NCBI GenBank assembly: GCA_040143965.1
Contig: JASJQH010000042.1
Location: 1-39,414, forward strand
Origin: Basidiobolus ranarum
Lineage: Eukaryota; Basidiobolomycota; Basidiobolomycetes; Basidiobolales
Direction of reading: 5' to 3'
DNA: 39,414 bases
Shown here: one piece after another, positions 22,138 through 31,124 of the stretch
How the letters are laid out: every line of letters begins with the position of its first letter
How positions within the stretch are numbered: position 1 is the stretch's first letter
Translations under genes and position numbers: made by a program
Notes under the pieces: model-generated
Told to the model about the DNA's origin: nothing
The model's database searches: none
Seen by the model: only the letters and a program-made list of their open reading frames with translations

Positions 22138-22230
22138 TTTAAACATTATCCAACACTTATTCATCTTGCTAATTACTTTCAATTAGTTTCCTTATAGGCA
22201 TCACAAATAAATAAATCATTTAAACCAAAC

Positions 22231-23846
22231 TATTGATCATTATCTTTTTGTTAATCAACCATCATGGAAATATAGAATGTGTATTCGCTATTGATAAGCA
22301 GTGATAGCTTTAAACAAGCTTAAATTATAATTATCAATGTCTTACAATATTTCTTTTCGACATCAGCAGCTAGTGTTTAAAATCAGGGTCTTATAGTTAG
22401 TTGTATGTATAATCATTTAATCGGATGGAGCTATTGCAATTATCCATCAAGTTTCAGTAAATACAAAATTAGAAAATGGAATTACTATTACCAATATTTC
22501 TGAATATGCATAGATGAGAAGTGTAATGGAGTATTTATTTCGGCACCTTGTTCATCTAGAGATATACTTGGATTATAGAGCATCGATAGTTAATGATGTG
22601 TCTCATTTTAGCATAGATATCTTGATTCGTTTGTTGCTGATTTCTTGTATGTGCTTCTAATTATCTACTCTTGACTTGGCTAATAAGAATAATCACTGAA
22701 CAGTAGACATAATTTATATCAGTACATACCGCAACTGTATTCCGATGCAGTCATGCATTAAACTCTTGTTTGAATAGAATAAACTAGCTAACCCTAATTA
22801 TCAAAGATATCGTAGGGGTACGAGAAAAGCCACATCGCTTGCAATCACGATTTCTCATCTTGGTAAGTTTGAACCAAGAGATTTTTTAGATATACCGAAA
22901 TGAAAGGCTTTCACTACATGTGAGTTAGTTGACTTGAGTTATCTTTTACTTGACCCAGGTTTACGCGTTTTTTTGCCACTAATTTTTGGAATAATTATAT
23001 CGATGATATATAAATGGTTAAATCATATCGTAATATTTACTAACTACTAAAGGAATTTCTCTTCAAAAATGGTAATGAACTTATCGATCGGGAGAGTACA
23101 ACTCCAAGTCTAACCCAGCTTTGGAGGCTCTATGGGAGACATGTTGAGGACCACCCCCTAATTATACCTTCGTTATTCGATACTAGATTTGATATGAACT
23201 GAAGTACTAGTCGCTCATGTGCATGTGGGAAGACATTTAACGACAGCATTTGGTTCCAAGTCACTTCCGTTGGTAAACAGAAAACCGGATTTTCACATGA
23301 CAATTATCGATCCTTCCGTAGCATATCGTAATGGAAATAAGATTGGTGACTGATTTAAAATTTACCAGGATATTATCAGCTTGTATGATTACCCTCAGGG
23401 GAAAAAAAAAGCAAAGTTATTCCTTGGTGATGGAATCCATATATAGATTCCTCATAGCAACAAATACGAATGAAAACATGGAAGTTATACATGCTAATAA
23501 ATGTAGCGAAAGACTGGCGTATTTAAGGGGCGAATCCCAATGCAGTAACAATGATAATTCTTCTTTCTTGGCTCATTGTCAAAACTTGACGAAATCCCCT
23601 AAATCTGTACAATCGCTGCACTGAGAATGGGTGTCTGTACTATATTTGGTGAAAAAATAAATTTGAATGTTGCACAAACACTGCAGCTGGTCATATTGCC
23701 AACGGTCATGATTAAAATGCTATATTATATCTATATTGGTACATGTCGATGATGGTTCGGGACCTGAGTTCGATCACGAACATTCCAACCTAATTAGGTT
23801 GATATGTAGAGATTGGATGAGATTGGTTCCGGTGTAACCGAAACCC
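22231..23846. other. AT-rich gene-poor region
   Basis: About 1.6 kb after the snoRNA host gene. One isolated CTAACCCTAA lies at 22788-22797. A 97-codon ORF at 23331-23624 has no recognisable domain. Hairpin-prone sequence near 23755-23790 resembles a tRNA T-arm but has no matching acceptor or D arm. Confidence 0.4.
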
Positions 23847-23853
23847 TATATAA
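23847..23853 (+). promoter_or_regulatory. TATA box of mini-protein gene A
   Basis: TATATAA stands 79 nt before the ATG at 23926, preceded by a sequence with a CCAACC/GGTTGG-type symmetry near 23787-23802. A start site near 23880 would give a ~45-nt leader. Confidence 0.55.
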
Positions 23854-23925
23854 TGAGAACAAGTAGCCAAGAATACAGCACCAAAAGAATTCTCTCGCTT
23901 CTCCCACTATATATATATTTTTACC

Positions 23926-24180
23926 ATGGGTTGTGTTCCTTGCTTGCAACGTCCTTCACAGTACCAACCTTTAGATTCTTCAGAGACGAAGTTTGAGACT
24001 TTTCGCTCGACACAATATCTTCCTCCGAGAAACTCCTCTTTAATCAATACTACAGCGATGCCATATAGCTGCGACAAGTCAGGAGCTATCCAAAACCGCT
24101 CGAATCTACCACGATTCGAAGAAATGCTTCAAAACGATTTCATTGTACGCATTACACTGACTCCAAACGTTGCCATGTAA
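23926..24180 (+). CDS. Orphan mini-protein A with acylation-type N-terminus
   Basis: A single exon encodes 84 aa beginning MGCVPC. Gly2 with Cys3 and Cys6 is the classic context for N-myristoylation plus palmitoylation, predicting a membrane-attached peripheral protein. The family is unknown. Its closest visible relative is the mini-protein encoded 1.2 kb away on the opposite strand. Shared parts are the Cys pair, YQ.L(D/E)(S/T)SET, LPPR, a (D/N)...G.(I/L)Q(N/D)R.NLP(R/K)FE(E/Q)ML block, and a C-terminal VRITLTP-type motif. That a paralogue keeps these blocks argues strongly that the ORF is real. No membrane segment or catalytic motif is visible. Confidence 0.8.
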   Translation: MGCVPCLQRPSQYQPLDSSETKFETFRSTQYLPPRNSSLINTTAMPYSCDKSGAIQNRSNLPRFEEMLQNDFIVRITLTPNVAM

Positions 24181-24618
24181 CTGATCTTGCTCAAGCTGGT
24201 TGAATTGTAATACTGAGCCCATCCTAATTTTGTGGCGATTTGACATCGTCATCTTAGTATAATAGACTTTCTATAGAGATTATTTAGACACTAATAATAT
24301 ACCCAACACTTCCCATGTACTTTTTTCATTCACTTGATACTTAATATCGTCGAGACCTTCATAGTCATAGAGGACGCAGCAATAAATGTGATATATAGAA
24401 CCTACATTTGATCTCCAATGTTTTCATGGCATAGTTGAAAATCATATCCTGCTACCCCAATATTATTCATTACATTGAAATGGGGTCTAGTTTATCAATA
24501 CCACATGCAATCAGCCGAGACAGTGAGAGAAAAGGAGGTGGCTGTAGACAACGAGGAAGATATGTTTTTAGATAAGGGATACCTGTTGTGAAATCATCTG
24601 TTCTGGAGAAGGAAGGTT
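24181..24618. other. Spacer within the mini-protein cluster
   Basis: AT-rich; nothing recognised. Confidence 0.35.
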
Positions 24619-24740
24619 TCAAAAAGTCACTTTGGGTTTCAATACGTATCGTACTACTGTTCCATTATGAGGTAATACATCTGGTATTTTGAGATCTTCA
24701 TGCAATCGAAGGTCAACTGAGGGATTTTCATGCACGCCCA
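24619..24740 (-). pseudogene. Possible third member of the mini-protein family (fragment or exon)
   Basis: A minus-strand open stretch of 39 codons ends at the stop at 24619-24621. Its C-terminus LPHNGTVVRYVLKPKVTF resembles the ends of the two mini-proteins (VVRVRITPAIAR and IVRITLTPNVAM), with a LK.P.VL.HNG region aligned to LPKFEQMLENND. It is bounded upstream by AG at 24741-24742, so it could be a last exon; no convincing first exon was found. The resemblance is short and could be accidental. Confidence 0.35.
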
Positions 24741-25394
24741 CTTTTCATGATGTGTGACGATCAAAGTGAGTCAGCACTCCTTTTCGTGCTGTTCGATTCA
24801 TACTTATACAGCAAGAACTATATTCCCATTCTATTCAAACTGAGCCAAGTAAATGATGAAACCATTTTCCCGTAAGTTTCCCCCATTTGGCTTGTCCAAT
24901 CAATTAGAAGAGCACTCTTTATGCTATAATTGGAATATTGAAGTCTTCCATTATTCAAAACACACCAATCATATGATTTCCTAAAAACTAGAATTGGTCA
25001 CAAGGTTACATCTCAAAGCCTAGATTTCATCGAATCAGGCAGACTCATAGCAGTCGGAATTCTCGGGTTACGACTATCGAATTAAAGATTCATCAGCGGG
25101 GTAGATTATTTATTTAGTGAAATTAGTAAGCTTAATGGGTATGGTTGATGGTATGGTAATTTGTTTATGTGGTTAGGCTACGGTGATTCTATTCACCTGT
25201 TCTTCCCATGAGATATAGCTCTAGAGCTAGCTTTTCTTATTCTGTCATAAGGCTTTGATGCTGTATATCCTCATTGGTGCGGTGTGGGAAACCTGGTCAA
25301 TGAATGGAAGACCAGGTGCTTTTTAGCCGTCTATCCATGGCAGTGCGGTAGACTCAAGGTCAAGTGAACTAAGTCAAGTCAGAGGGGTTTTGAT
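24741..25394. other. Spacer within the mini-protein cluster
   Basis: No gene seen. An inverted AGCCAA/TTGGCT pair around 24842-24893 flanks a C-box-like ATGATGA, but no D box is present, so it was not called an snoRNA. Confidence 0.35.
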
Positions 25395-25658
25395 CTATCT
25401 AGCAATGGCTGGTGTGATTCTAACTCGGACTACATCGTTGTTCTCTAACATTTGTTCAAACTTGGGTAAGTTGTGTCGGTCTTGTAAAGTCCCATCAGGA
25501 TTGCATTTATATACTAATCGATGGTTCTGACGAAGCGAATCCCTTCTTGGTGGAGGTAGTATCTTTTTGTAGCTAGATTGTACCATCTTTTCCGTCTCTG
25601 AAGTCTCCAGGAGTTGATAGTTGCTGAAAGGAAATTTGAAGCATGAAATGCAAACCAT
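25395..25658 (-). CDS. Orphan mini-protein B, paralogue of A
   Basis: Encodes 87 aa from the ATG at 25658 (MVCISC). It aligns with mini-protein A along its length: Cys3 and Cys6, YQLLETSET versus YQPLDSSET, ILPPPRRDSL versus YLPPRNSSL, GTLQDRHNLPKFEQMLENND versus the matching A block, and VVRVRITP. Val replaces Gly2, so myristoylation is lost while the palmitoylation-type cysteines remain. The sequence TTTCCTTTCAG just before the NYQLL codons is a good 3' splice site and is in phase with a possible upstream exon starting MTKNLACF, so a second N-terminus is conceivable. Function unknown. A TATAAAAG on the minus strand (25866-25873) may be its promoter. Confidence 0.75.
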   Translation of the reverse strand: MVCISCFKFPFSNYQLLETSETEKMVQSSYKKILPPPRRDSLRQNHRLVYKCNPDGTLQDRHNLPKFEQMLENNDVVRVRITPAIAR

Positions 25659-25763
25659 TTTTTGTTGATGTACCGTAGACGGAGTTCCAAGTAAGTTCAT
25701 TTATATATCATAGAGCCTGAGTGGTAACCTACAAATTCGGTCATCATCCATATATGGTAACAG

Positions 25764-25790
25764 TACTCTTACACGAATAACATCATTATT
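25764..25790 (-). pseudogene. Short mini-protein-like peptide upstream of B
   Basis: The minus strand encodes NNDVIRVRV, matching NNDVVRVRI of mini-protein B at seven of nine residues, with most codons differing at the third position. It sits in an open stretch (about 25699-25870) lacking the rest of the family sequence. Probably a duplicated fragment or an unrecognised exon. Confidence 0.3.
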
Positions 25791-25873
25791 ATAAAACACG
25801 CTAGGTTCTTTGTCATGGTAGGAATGGTGCTGATGATGGCTCAGAGGGGCAATTGAGCCAATAATCTTTTATA

Positions 25874-27109
25874 CATCATAGCTAGCCTTAATCAGAATAG
25901 TTAAATTGAATCCTCATTTTTATGTTCATGTTGATTCTATCATTCTAATTGTCACGAATTTTCTAGCCGATCATGAGCCGATCACTATCCACCTTCCACT
26001 TGTTTCTTATTAATCCGTACCATTGACACGTAGCTATGCAGAGAGCAGATTACGTGTCGAGAGCTCTGAAACTTAAGGTTAAACATATCTGGTTCATTTG
26101 GGGGAGGTATATGTAGTTGGAACTAGAGTCAGATAGAGACGATTTCAGCATGTCATTAGAAAAGTTTACTCACTCAACTGGAAGAGTTCCTTCCTTTTAC
26201 ATCGTCACCATATATTTTGTCATCATGCTGGGATAGCTATTTGAACTTTGGTACTTTTTTCGTTGAGAGTAGTTTTGTCAATGGGCGGACGGAGTATTTC
26301 CGAATTACATTGAAATTCAATCACCTGCATTTCCTAGAATTTCATTCAGCATTGGCGTAGTTTTGTTAAAGCAGTTGGAGTCTACATTCGACTTCTAAAT
26401 AGGTATATAACTTGTTTGTAACATTCTACCGCACCGTAACACACTTGTTCACAACTGAATCCAAGGACAAGAATGGCAAATTGAGAGCAGATGGAATTTC
26501 TTTAGTGAAATAAACGAATGTCATACCGGTAATCTTATCAAAAACGATAAAAAACCATGTGTCCTTTCCTTAATTCATACATTTTTAAGAAGTGATTGAA
26601 TTTGGTAGTTCAATCTTATCTAAAACCTCTTCCAATTTGAAGCGTATTACCAAGAGTAGCGCTCATATTGGTGTAACCCGAGGCAGTTGTTCCCTTTGAT
26701 CGTCGATTAATTTATTGATCAACGACGTATTTTTTGGGCGAATAATAATAATCTTTTGGTATGCATATTTATTTGCATGCACATATTGGGGATAACCATA
26801 CGAACAAATATGGTAATAATGTTCGGTTTTTGCATAGTGACCATGGATGTTGCAAATGTAGAGTTAAGTACTGAAGTTTTCTATTGATAAGAAAGTTCTT
26901 ACAAATAGAATGGATTGGACTCCAATTCAATATATTCTATACAGGTGGGCTGCATGTTTTACATCAAAAATAAGTTGTTTTATTGACAATAATCTCGAAA
27001 AGCTAATAGTATTATATCCAGTAAATAATGAGTTCGTGAATGCAGAAGCGTGTACATAGTGGTACTAACAGACATAACAAATCCTTGTTTATCCCAAAAT
27101 TGATTTTCG
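25874..27109. other. Gene-poor AT-rich region
   Basis: About 1.2 kb with no ORF, RNA gene or repeat that I can support. Confidence 0.4.
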
Positions 27110-28272
27110 TTACTTCATCAATTGTTGTTCTTCATTAGTATCGTCAGATGTGTCAAATTTTTCGTCGTCCAATTCTGATTCATATTGAACAATTCTTGAA
27201 TATTCCTCTTCATGGATATAGCCCAAGCCGTTACGTTCACGTAAACGACGATAAACAAGTAGTGGTAATACAACAAAGCAGGCAAGGAATCCACTCAACA
27301 TTAAGGATACTAAAGCACTGGCCCTGGCTGCTTCAGGGTTTTCATGTATCCAGGAATGAAGACGGTTACGAAGAGAAGAGAAATTGCAAGGATATTCGGA
27401 GGAGTCTACAAAAAATATGAGAAATTAGAGAGGTTCAGAGCAGAAGGTGGATACCATGCTGGGAACTCACCTGTTTCTTCTGGCATAAGTGGTACATTAG
27501 GCTGAGAAATTGTAAGTTCTCCTTGTAGGGAAGGTAAATAGCCTGTGACATTTCCATCGACATCGAGATCAACAATTTGTTGACTAATATTTGTTTGAAC
27601 CACTTCACACCCATTGATTTCAGTGATGATTTCCTCCAATATGACTCGATCTACATCCCGACCTAATGCGGAACTGTATACTTTATCTCTGATAGCAGTC
27701 ACTTGAAGTGCGATGATACCTTGATCAAATGCTCCAAGTACTTGTTCAGGAGGTATCATGAGTGCTTCAGGTGTGATGGCTAAGGCAGCCTCAATCTAAT
27801 AAGTTTTAATATAATCCCGTGAATACGAATAGTTCATTTTGTCAATTACCTGGATATCAGAGGTTCCATATTCAATAGGAACATTGTTAAGTTTGATCTA
27901 AGAGGAATCATATCAGTATTATTATCAATATTCAAGGTGGCTTAGATTTTGGAATCATACTTGATTTTTGGAAATGTCAAAGTCCAATACTACATGACTG
28001 AACTTGGCTGCGATCAATTCGCCATTATCTCCAAAAAGATCATCCACACGGTCAATAGCAATGGCTACTCGTCGAGAGTTATTTGGAGTCTCACCAATGG
28101 TGAGATCCAAGGATGTACGAGGGATGTCAATGAGTGGATCACTATGTATTACAGCTAGATGGAAATGTTGGCCTTTGATTAGTGTCGTGTTAGGAGGAGT
28201 CAATAACTACAACGCAGAATTACCCAGTGAGGCCATTACGAGAGCCAAACATACATTGAAGTGTCTAAACAT
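27110..28272 (-). CDS. Type I membrane protein of unknown family
   Basis: Five coding exons on the minus strand (28272-28224, 28172-27961, 27897-27850, 27795-27471, 27405-27110) give 309 aa. A signal peptide MFRHFNVCLALVMASLG is followed by an extracellular/lumenal region of ~220 residues with several possible N-glycosylation sites. A single membrane segment (LSGFLACFVVLPLLVYRRL, about residues 243-261) and an acidic cytosolic tail (SELDDEKFDTSDDTNEE) complete it. The topology resembles a receptor or cell-wall sensor, but no Cys-rich WSC domain or other family was recognised. A 5' leader intron (28285-28350, GTAGGC...TAG) and a TATA-rich tract at 28462-28478 fit a start near 28430. Intron 1 is 51 nt with a CTAAC branch site; its retention gives an in-frame stop right after the signal peptide. 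Confidence 0.85.
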
Positions 28273-28461
28273 TGCCGATTGTTTCTATATTCAAGAAAAT
28301 ACGGTTAGAGTTTCCAACGCAGAGTGATCAAAGTTTCACTAATAGCCTACCTTTCAGATACGAAGGATAATATATATTGGAATCAAAGGGAAAAATTGAA
28401 AGTGAAGGAGGGAGTGAAAGAGAGAAATCAAGGCTTATTCTGATGAGTAATGAGTGGGTGC

Positions 28462-28478
28462 TATATATATATATATAA
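28462..28478 (-). promoter_or_regulatory. TATA tract of the type I membrane protein gene
   Basis: An alternating TA run ~190 nt upstream of the ATG and ~110 nt before the leader-intron donor at 28350. It is the only TATA-like element in the right place. Confidence 0.45.
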
Positions 28479-29403
28479 TATAGCATATAGCATACATACA
28501 GGCCATGAAGTATTTAATGTAGGGATGCACAACACTGTTTCAAAGATCCTTGACACCCATCCCTCGCCTATGATTGCATCTGGTGATTTTCATATTGGCT
28601 GAACCTAACTAACATCAAAATCTAAAACATCACGGGAACTCCATTGGACATCAAAAATAATCTGTCACAACGTTTATGTTTAGCACTGTAATGATCAGGG
28701 TCTTAAGCCAAACAGCGCTTCCATCCTTTCTCAAATCAAACACCTCCATCCTTTCTATCACTTTATATCAATCAGAAACAAGCGATATTAAGCTATTGAA
28801 CATGGTACATCAAGTTTGAATCTAGATGAAAATGGATGCGACGCGGGTGTAAAGCAATGGATTGTATTCTACTTGAGTTACTCCTTATTAATATCGGAAA
28901 ATGAGGCAGTATGTGGGCCTCATTGAGCAGTGATCGGATCACATCAATATTAAACAATGGCTGTGGGTAGCATACATACAACAATGGTTATTAGTAACAT
29001 ATATCCATCCGATTCCTAAATCCCGAATGAATTCCTGGAGAATAATGGAATAATATGTAACTTTCTATGAGTTTTGACTAGATTTTACTTCGTGCAGACC
29101 AGCTTGCTTCTACCTGCATAGTTCTAAACAACTCGAAGCTTTCTCGTGAGTTTACAATTGTTTGAATTTTCTCCATGTAAAGGATCTCTTAATTGACTCT
29201 TTCTCTTAACTATCTATTGCAGCTCGTTGTTTCTTCTCTCCAAATATCACCTACTTCCTCTTTCCCCGTCTCAAGCAAAGTGATATCATATAATACACCC
29301 AAAATATATTATAGCCCTTCCTATTGTGCCTTCTTTCAACTCGACTTTGGATCTGGTAAAGAGTGTTTTTAAGTGTGTCAGATTGTATCCTGGATGTTTT
29401 AGT
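28479..29403. other. Divergent intergenic region
   Basis: About 0.9 kb between two divergent membrane-protein genes. The part before 29404 is pyrimidine-rich. An in-frame extension of the downstream gene to 29326 begins with GTG and was not used. No further feature was seen. Confidence 0.4.
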
Positions 29404-30219
29404 ATGAAGCATCACTCGTGTTTGAAGTGGTATCCTATGCTTATTGTGCTGATTTGTACTACGACGCTATCAGATCACGTCTCTTCCTCACATATGGCCA
29501 GAAGAGATTTGAATGCGAAGCCTTCGAATCCGCTTGGTCTTCAAATTAATTATAGAGTGGCATGGCTTGACGAAGGTACTGGGTTGTTTGGTGGAAATCT
29601 AACCGTAACCTTCCCTGCTTCTTCACTAAGTTCCAAGTGGAGTTTGAAGTTCATTTTCAGCGATATCAAGACAAAGGTCAATGAATATTGGGGTGACTGG
29701 ACCTTGGAAAGATACCGAAGTGGATGGTATGTAATCTTACCCGTTGCCAATTCCACAAGTTTAACGGATTCTTATCTTTTCAACGGCCAATTTCTTCCTC
29801 AACGCGGAGCTACTCAAGGAACTTTGTTCAATGTGACCACACCTTCTTCCTATACATTAGTAATGAGTGCCTCTCCTGCCGATGGCCCAGGTGTTCCTTT
29901 AGTATCACCATTCGACTACGTGAATATGCCCATAGATTCTAGCGTACAAACTAAGCCATTTGGTCCATATTTTCGAGCTTCGTTACCACTCCCAAAGCCC
30001 TTTTCCCCAACCTCTGATCCAAGTCAGTACGGAGAAGGGACGAATATTCAGACCACACCGATTGGACTCTACATTTATTCGGTTGTCTTTGTGATCGGAC
30101 TGATAGTTTTTGGAGCAGGGACTATCCAGCGTCGATTATATCGTAACCAGTTCAGGGAGCAAAACAAATTACAACAAGAGCAGATTAAACTTGTAGAAGA
30201 GGCAATCAAACCGTTCTGA
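29404..30219 (+). CDS. Single-pass membrane protein with a possible CBM2-like ectodomain
   Basis: A single exon encodes 271 aa from the first ATG (MKHHSC). A signal peptide (YPMLIVLICTTTLS) precedes an ectodomain. Its residues ~45-125 (LQINYRVAWLDEGTGLFGGN, LTVTFPASSLSSKWSLKFIF, followed by a W-rich segment) resemble the pattern of cellulose-binding CBM2 folds, in which NLTVT-type strands and exposed Trp residues bind polysaccharide. This is pattern resemblance only. A Pro/Ser-rich stalk leads to one membrane helix (IYSVVFVIGLIVFGAG) and a basic, Gln-rich cytosolic coil (RRLYRNQFREQNKLQQEQ). Three or more NxS/T sites are present. A wall-contacting surface protein is plausible, function unproved. 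Confidence 0.75.
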   Translation: MKHHSCLKWYPMLIVLICTTTLSDHVSSSHMARRDLNAKPSNPLGLQINYRVAWLDEGTGLFGGNLTVTFPASSLSSKWSLKFIFSDIKTKVNEYWGDWTLERYRSGWYVILPVANSTSLTDSYLFNGQFLPQRGATQGTLFNVTTPSSYTLVMSASPADGPGVPLVSPFDYVNMPIDSSVQTKPFGPYFRASLPLPKPFSPTSDPSQYGEGTNIQTTPIGLYIYSVVFVIGLIVFGAGTIQRRLYRNQFREQNKLQQEQIKLVEEAIKPF

Positions 30220-31124
30220 AGGAGCTTGGATTTTTATCACTACCTTTTCCTTCATAGTGTATATTAAAGAAAAAGCCCACTGGTACTTCAATATGAATAG
30301 ATGTTTATCGAGTTGTACTCAAGCAGCGGTATAGATAGATATATATAGAGATCGATTGATTGTCCTGCGTTTCTTGATTTATATTCTTCTCTTTTTCCTC
30401 ATTATAACATATCTGTCCAGGGTAAATATTAGCGCACTTCCAAATACTAATTCCTTTTTTTGTTAATCTTTACTACATAAACAACTTGTTGAAATTCCCT
30501 TACCAATCTGACCCGCTTGTAAAAAATAAACCAATCTCTCCACATGCGCTAGATACAACCAGTAAGTATCAAGAACTTATACCATGTGTTACCTTGAATT
30601 CTCTAAAGGTAACCTTAATTGAGCTATACATGGTACAAATACTAGGGAATCAATATGAATTTCATTTTGCAAGTTCTGCCAGCTCTGTTGAATTGTCTAA
30701 ATTTCCCACGATTTACTTGACATACTAAGAATATTGCCAACTATTTCTCCAGCAGCTTTCCTAGCGAAGTTCAGAATCTGTCAGAAAATTAAGTATTAAA
30801 TTATTTGCTTAGTTTCGTTAATCTCAAGTTTTCCTGGTAAAATCAGCCTTTTGACCAGAGCCCTTTCTCATATAATCCTCACCCCTATTTTATATTCCTC
30901 CCAGACTTTATCTTGATTAGGTCTCTATTGGACCTCTCTTTCTTCTCCCCTCTTCTCCTTCCTTTTCGTTTCAGCTCTCACATATCTAACTTCTTATTCA
31001 TCTGAATTATTACTTCAAACGAAGTTACACTTCCCTTCGTCTCATCTAGAGTTTACTTCAATTCCTTTTGAAGCCAAGACATCTCTTGTATAGTCATACA
31101 AAAATACATAACAACTCATTAAAT
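30220..31124. other. Intergenic region upstream of the Rab gene
   Basis: About 0.9 kb; the final ~250 nt are strongly pyrimidine-rich (TCTTCTCCCC-type), a common fungal promoter feature. An 80-codon ORF at 30486 looks fortuitous. Confidence 0.4.

Larger units (their letters stand above)
21540..22230 (+). ncRNA. Non-coding host gene carrying one box C/D snoRNA per intron
   Basis: Predicted exons: 1 (about 21545-21587), 2 (21753-21802, 50 nt), 3 (21966-22022, 57 nt), 4 (from 22187). Introns 21588-21752 (GTAAGTGAG...TAG), 21803-21965 (GTAAGTATT...CAG) and 22023-22186 (GTAAATATC...TAG) are 163-165 nt. Each holds one snoRNA copy, 23-27 nt from the donor and 45-49 nt from the acceptor. The exons share no similarity with each other and contain stops in every useful frame, so the host RNA appears non-coding, like vertebrate snoRNA host genes. 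AATAAA motifs at 22206-22215 may end the transcript. The acceptor at 22197 is an alternative for intron 3. Boundaries are inferred; the regular geometry is the main support. Confidence 0.8.

Noticed and set aside
23331-23624. 97-codon plus-strand ORF
   Set aside because: No similarity, no promoter or splice context; probably chance in AT-rich DNA.
23750-23805. tRNA-like T-arm (GAGTTCGATC) near a C-box-like GATGATG
   Set aside because: No acceptor stem, D arm or anticodon arm can be completed, and box C/D geometry fails.
24842-24893. AGCCAA/TTGGCT pair around ATGATGA, snoRNA-like
   Set aside because: No D box before the 3' stem arm and the span (~52 nt) is too short for a C/D snoRNA.
20426-27109. 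Transposon or virus-derived element in the gene-poor stretch
   Set aside because: No transposase, reverse transcriptase, integrase or capsid-like frame and no long terminal repeats seen; the threefold repeat is explained by the snoRNAs.
29326-29403. N-terminal extension of the CBM-like membrane protein
   Set aside because: Begins with GTG and would bury the signal peptide; the first ATG is at 29404.
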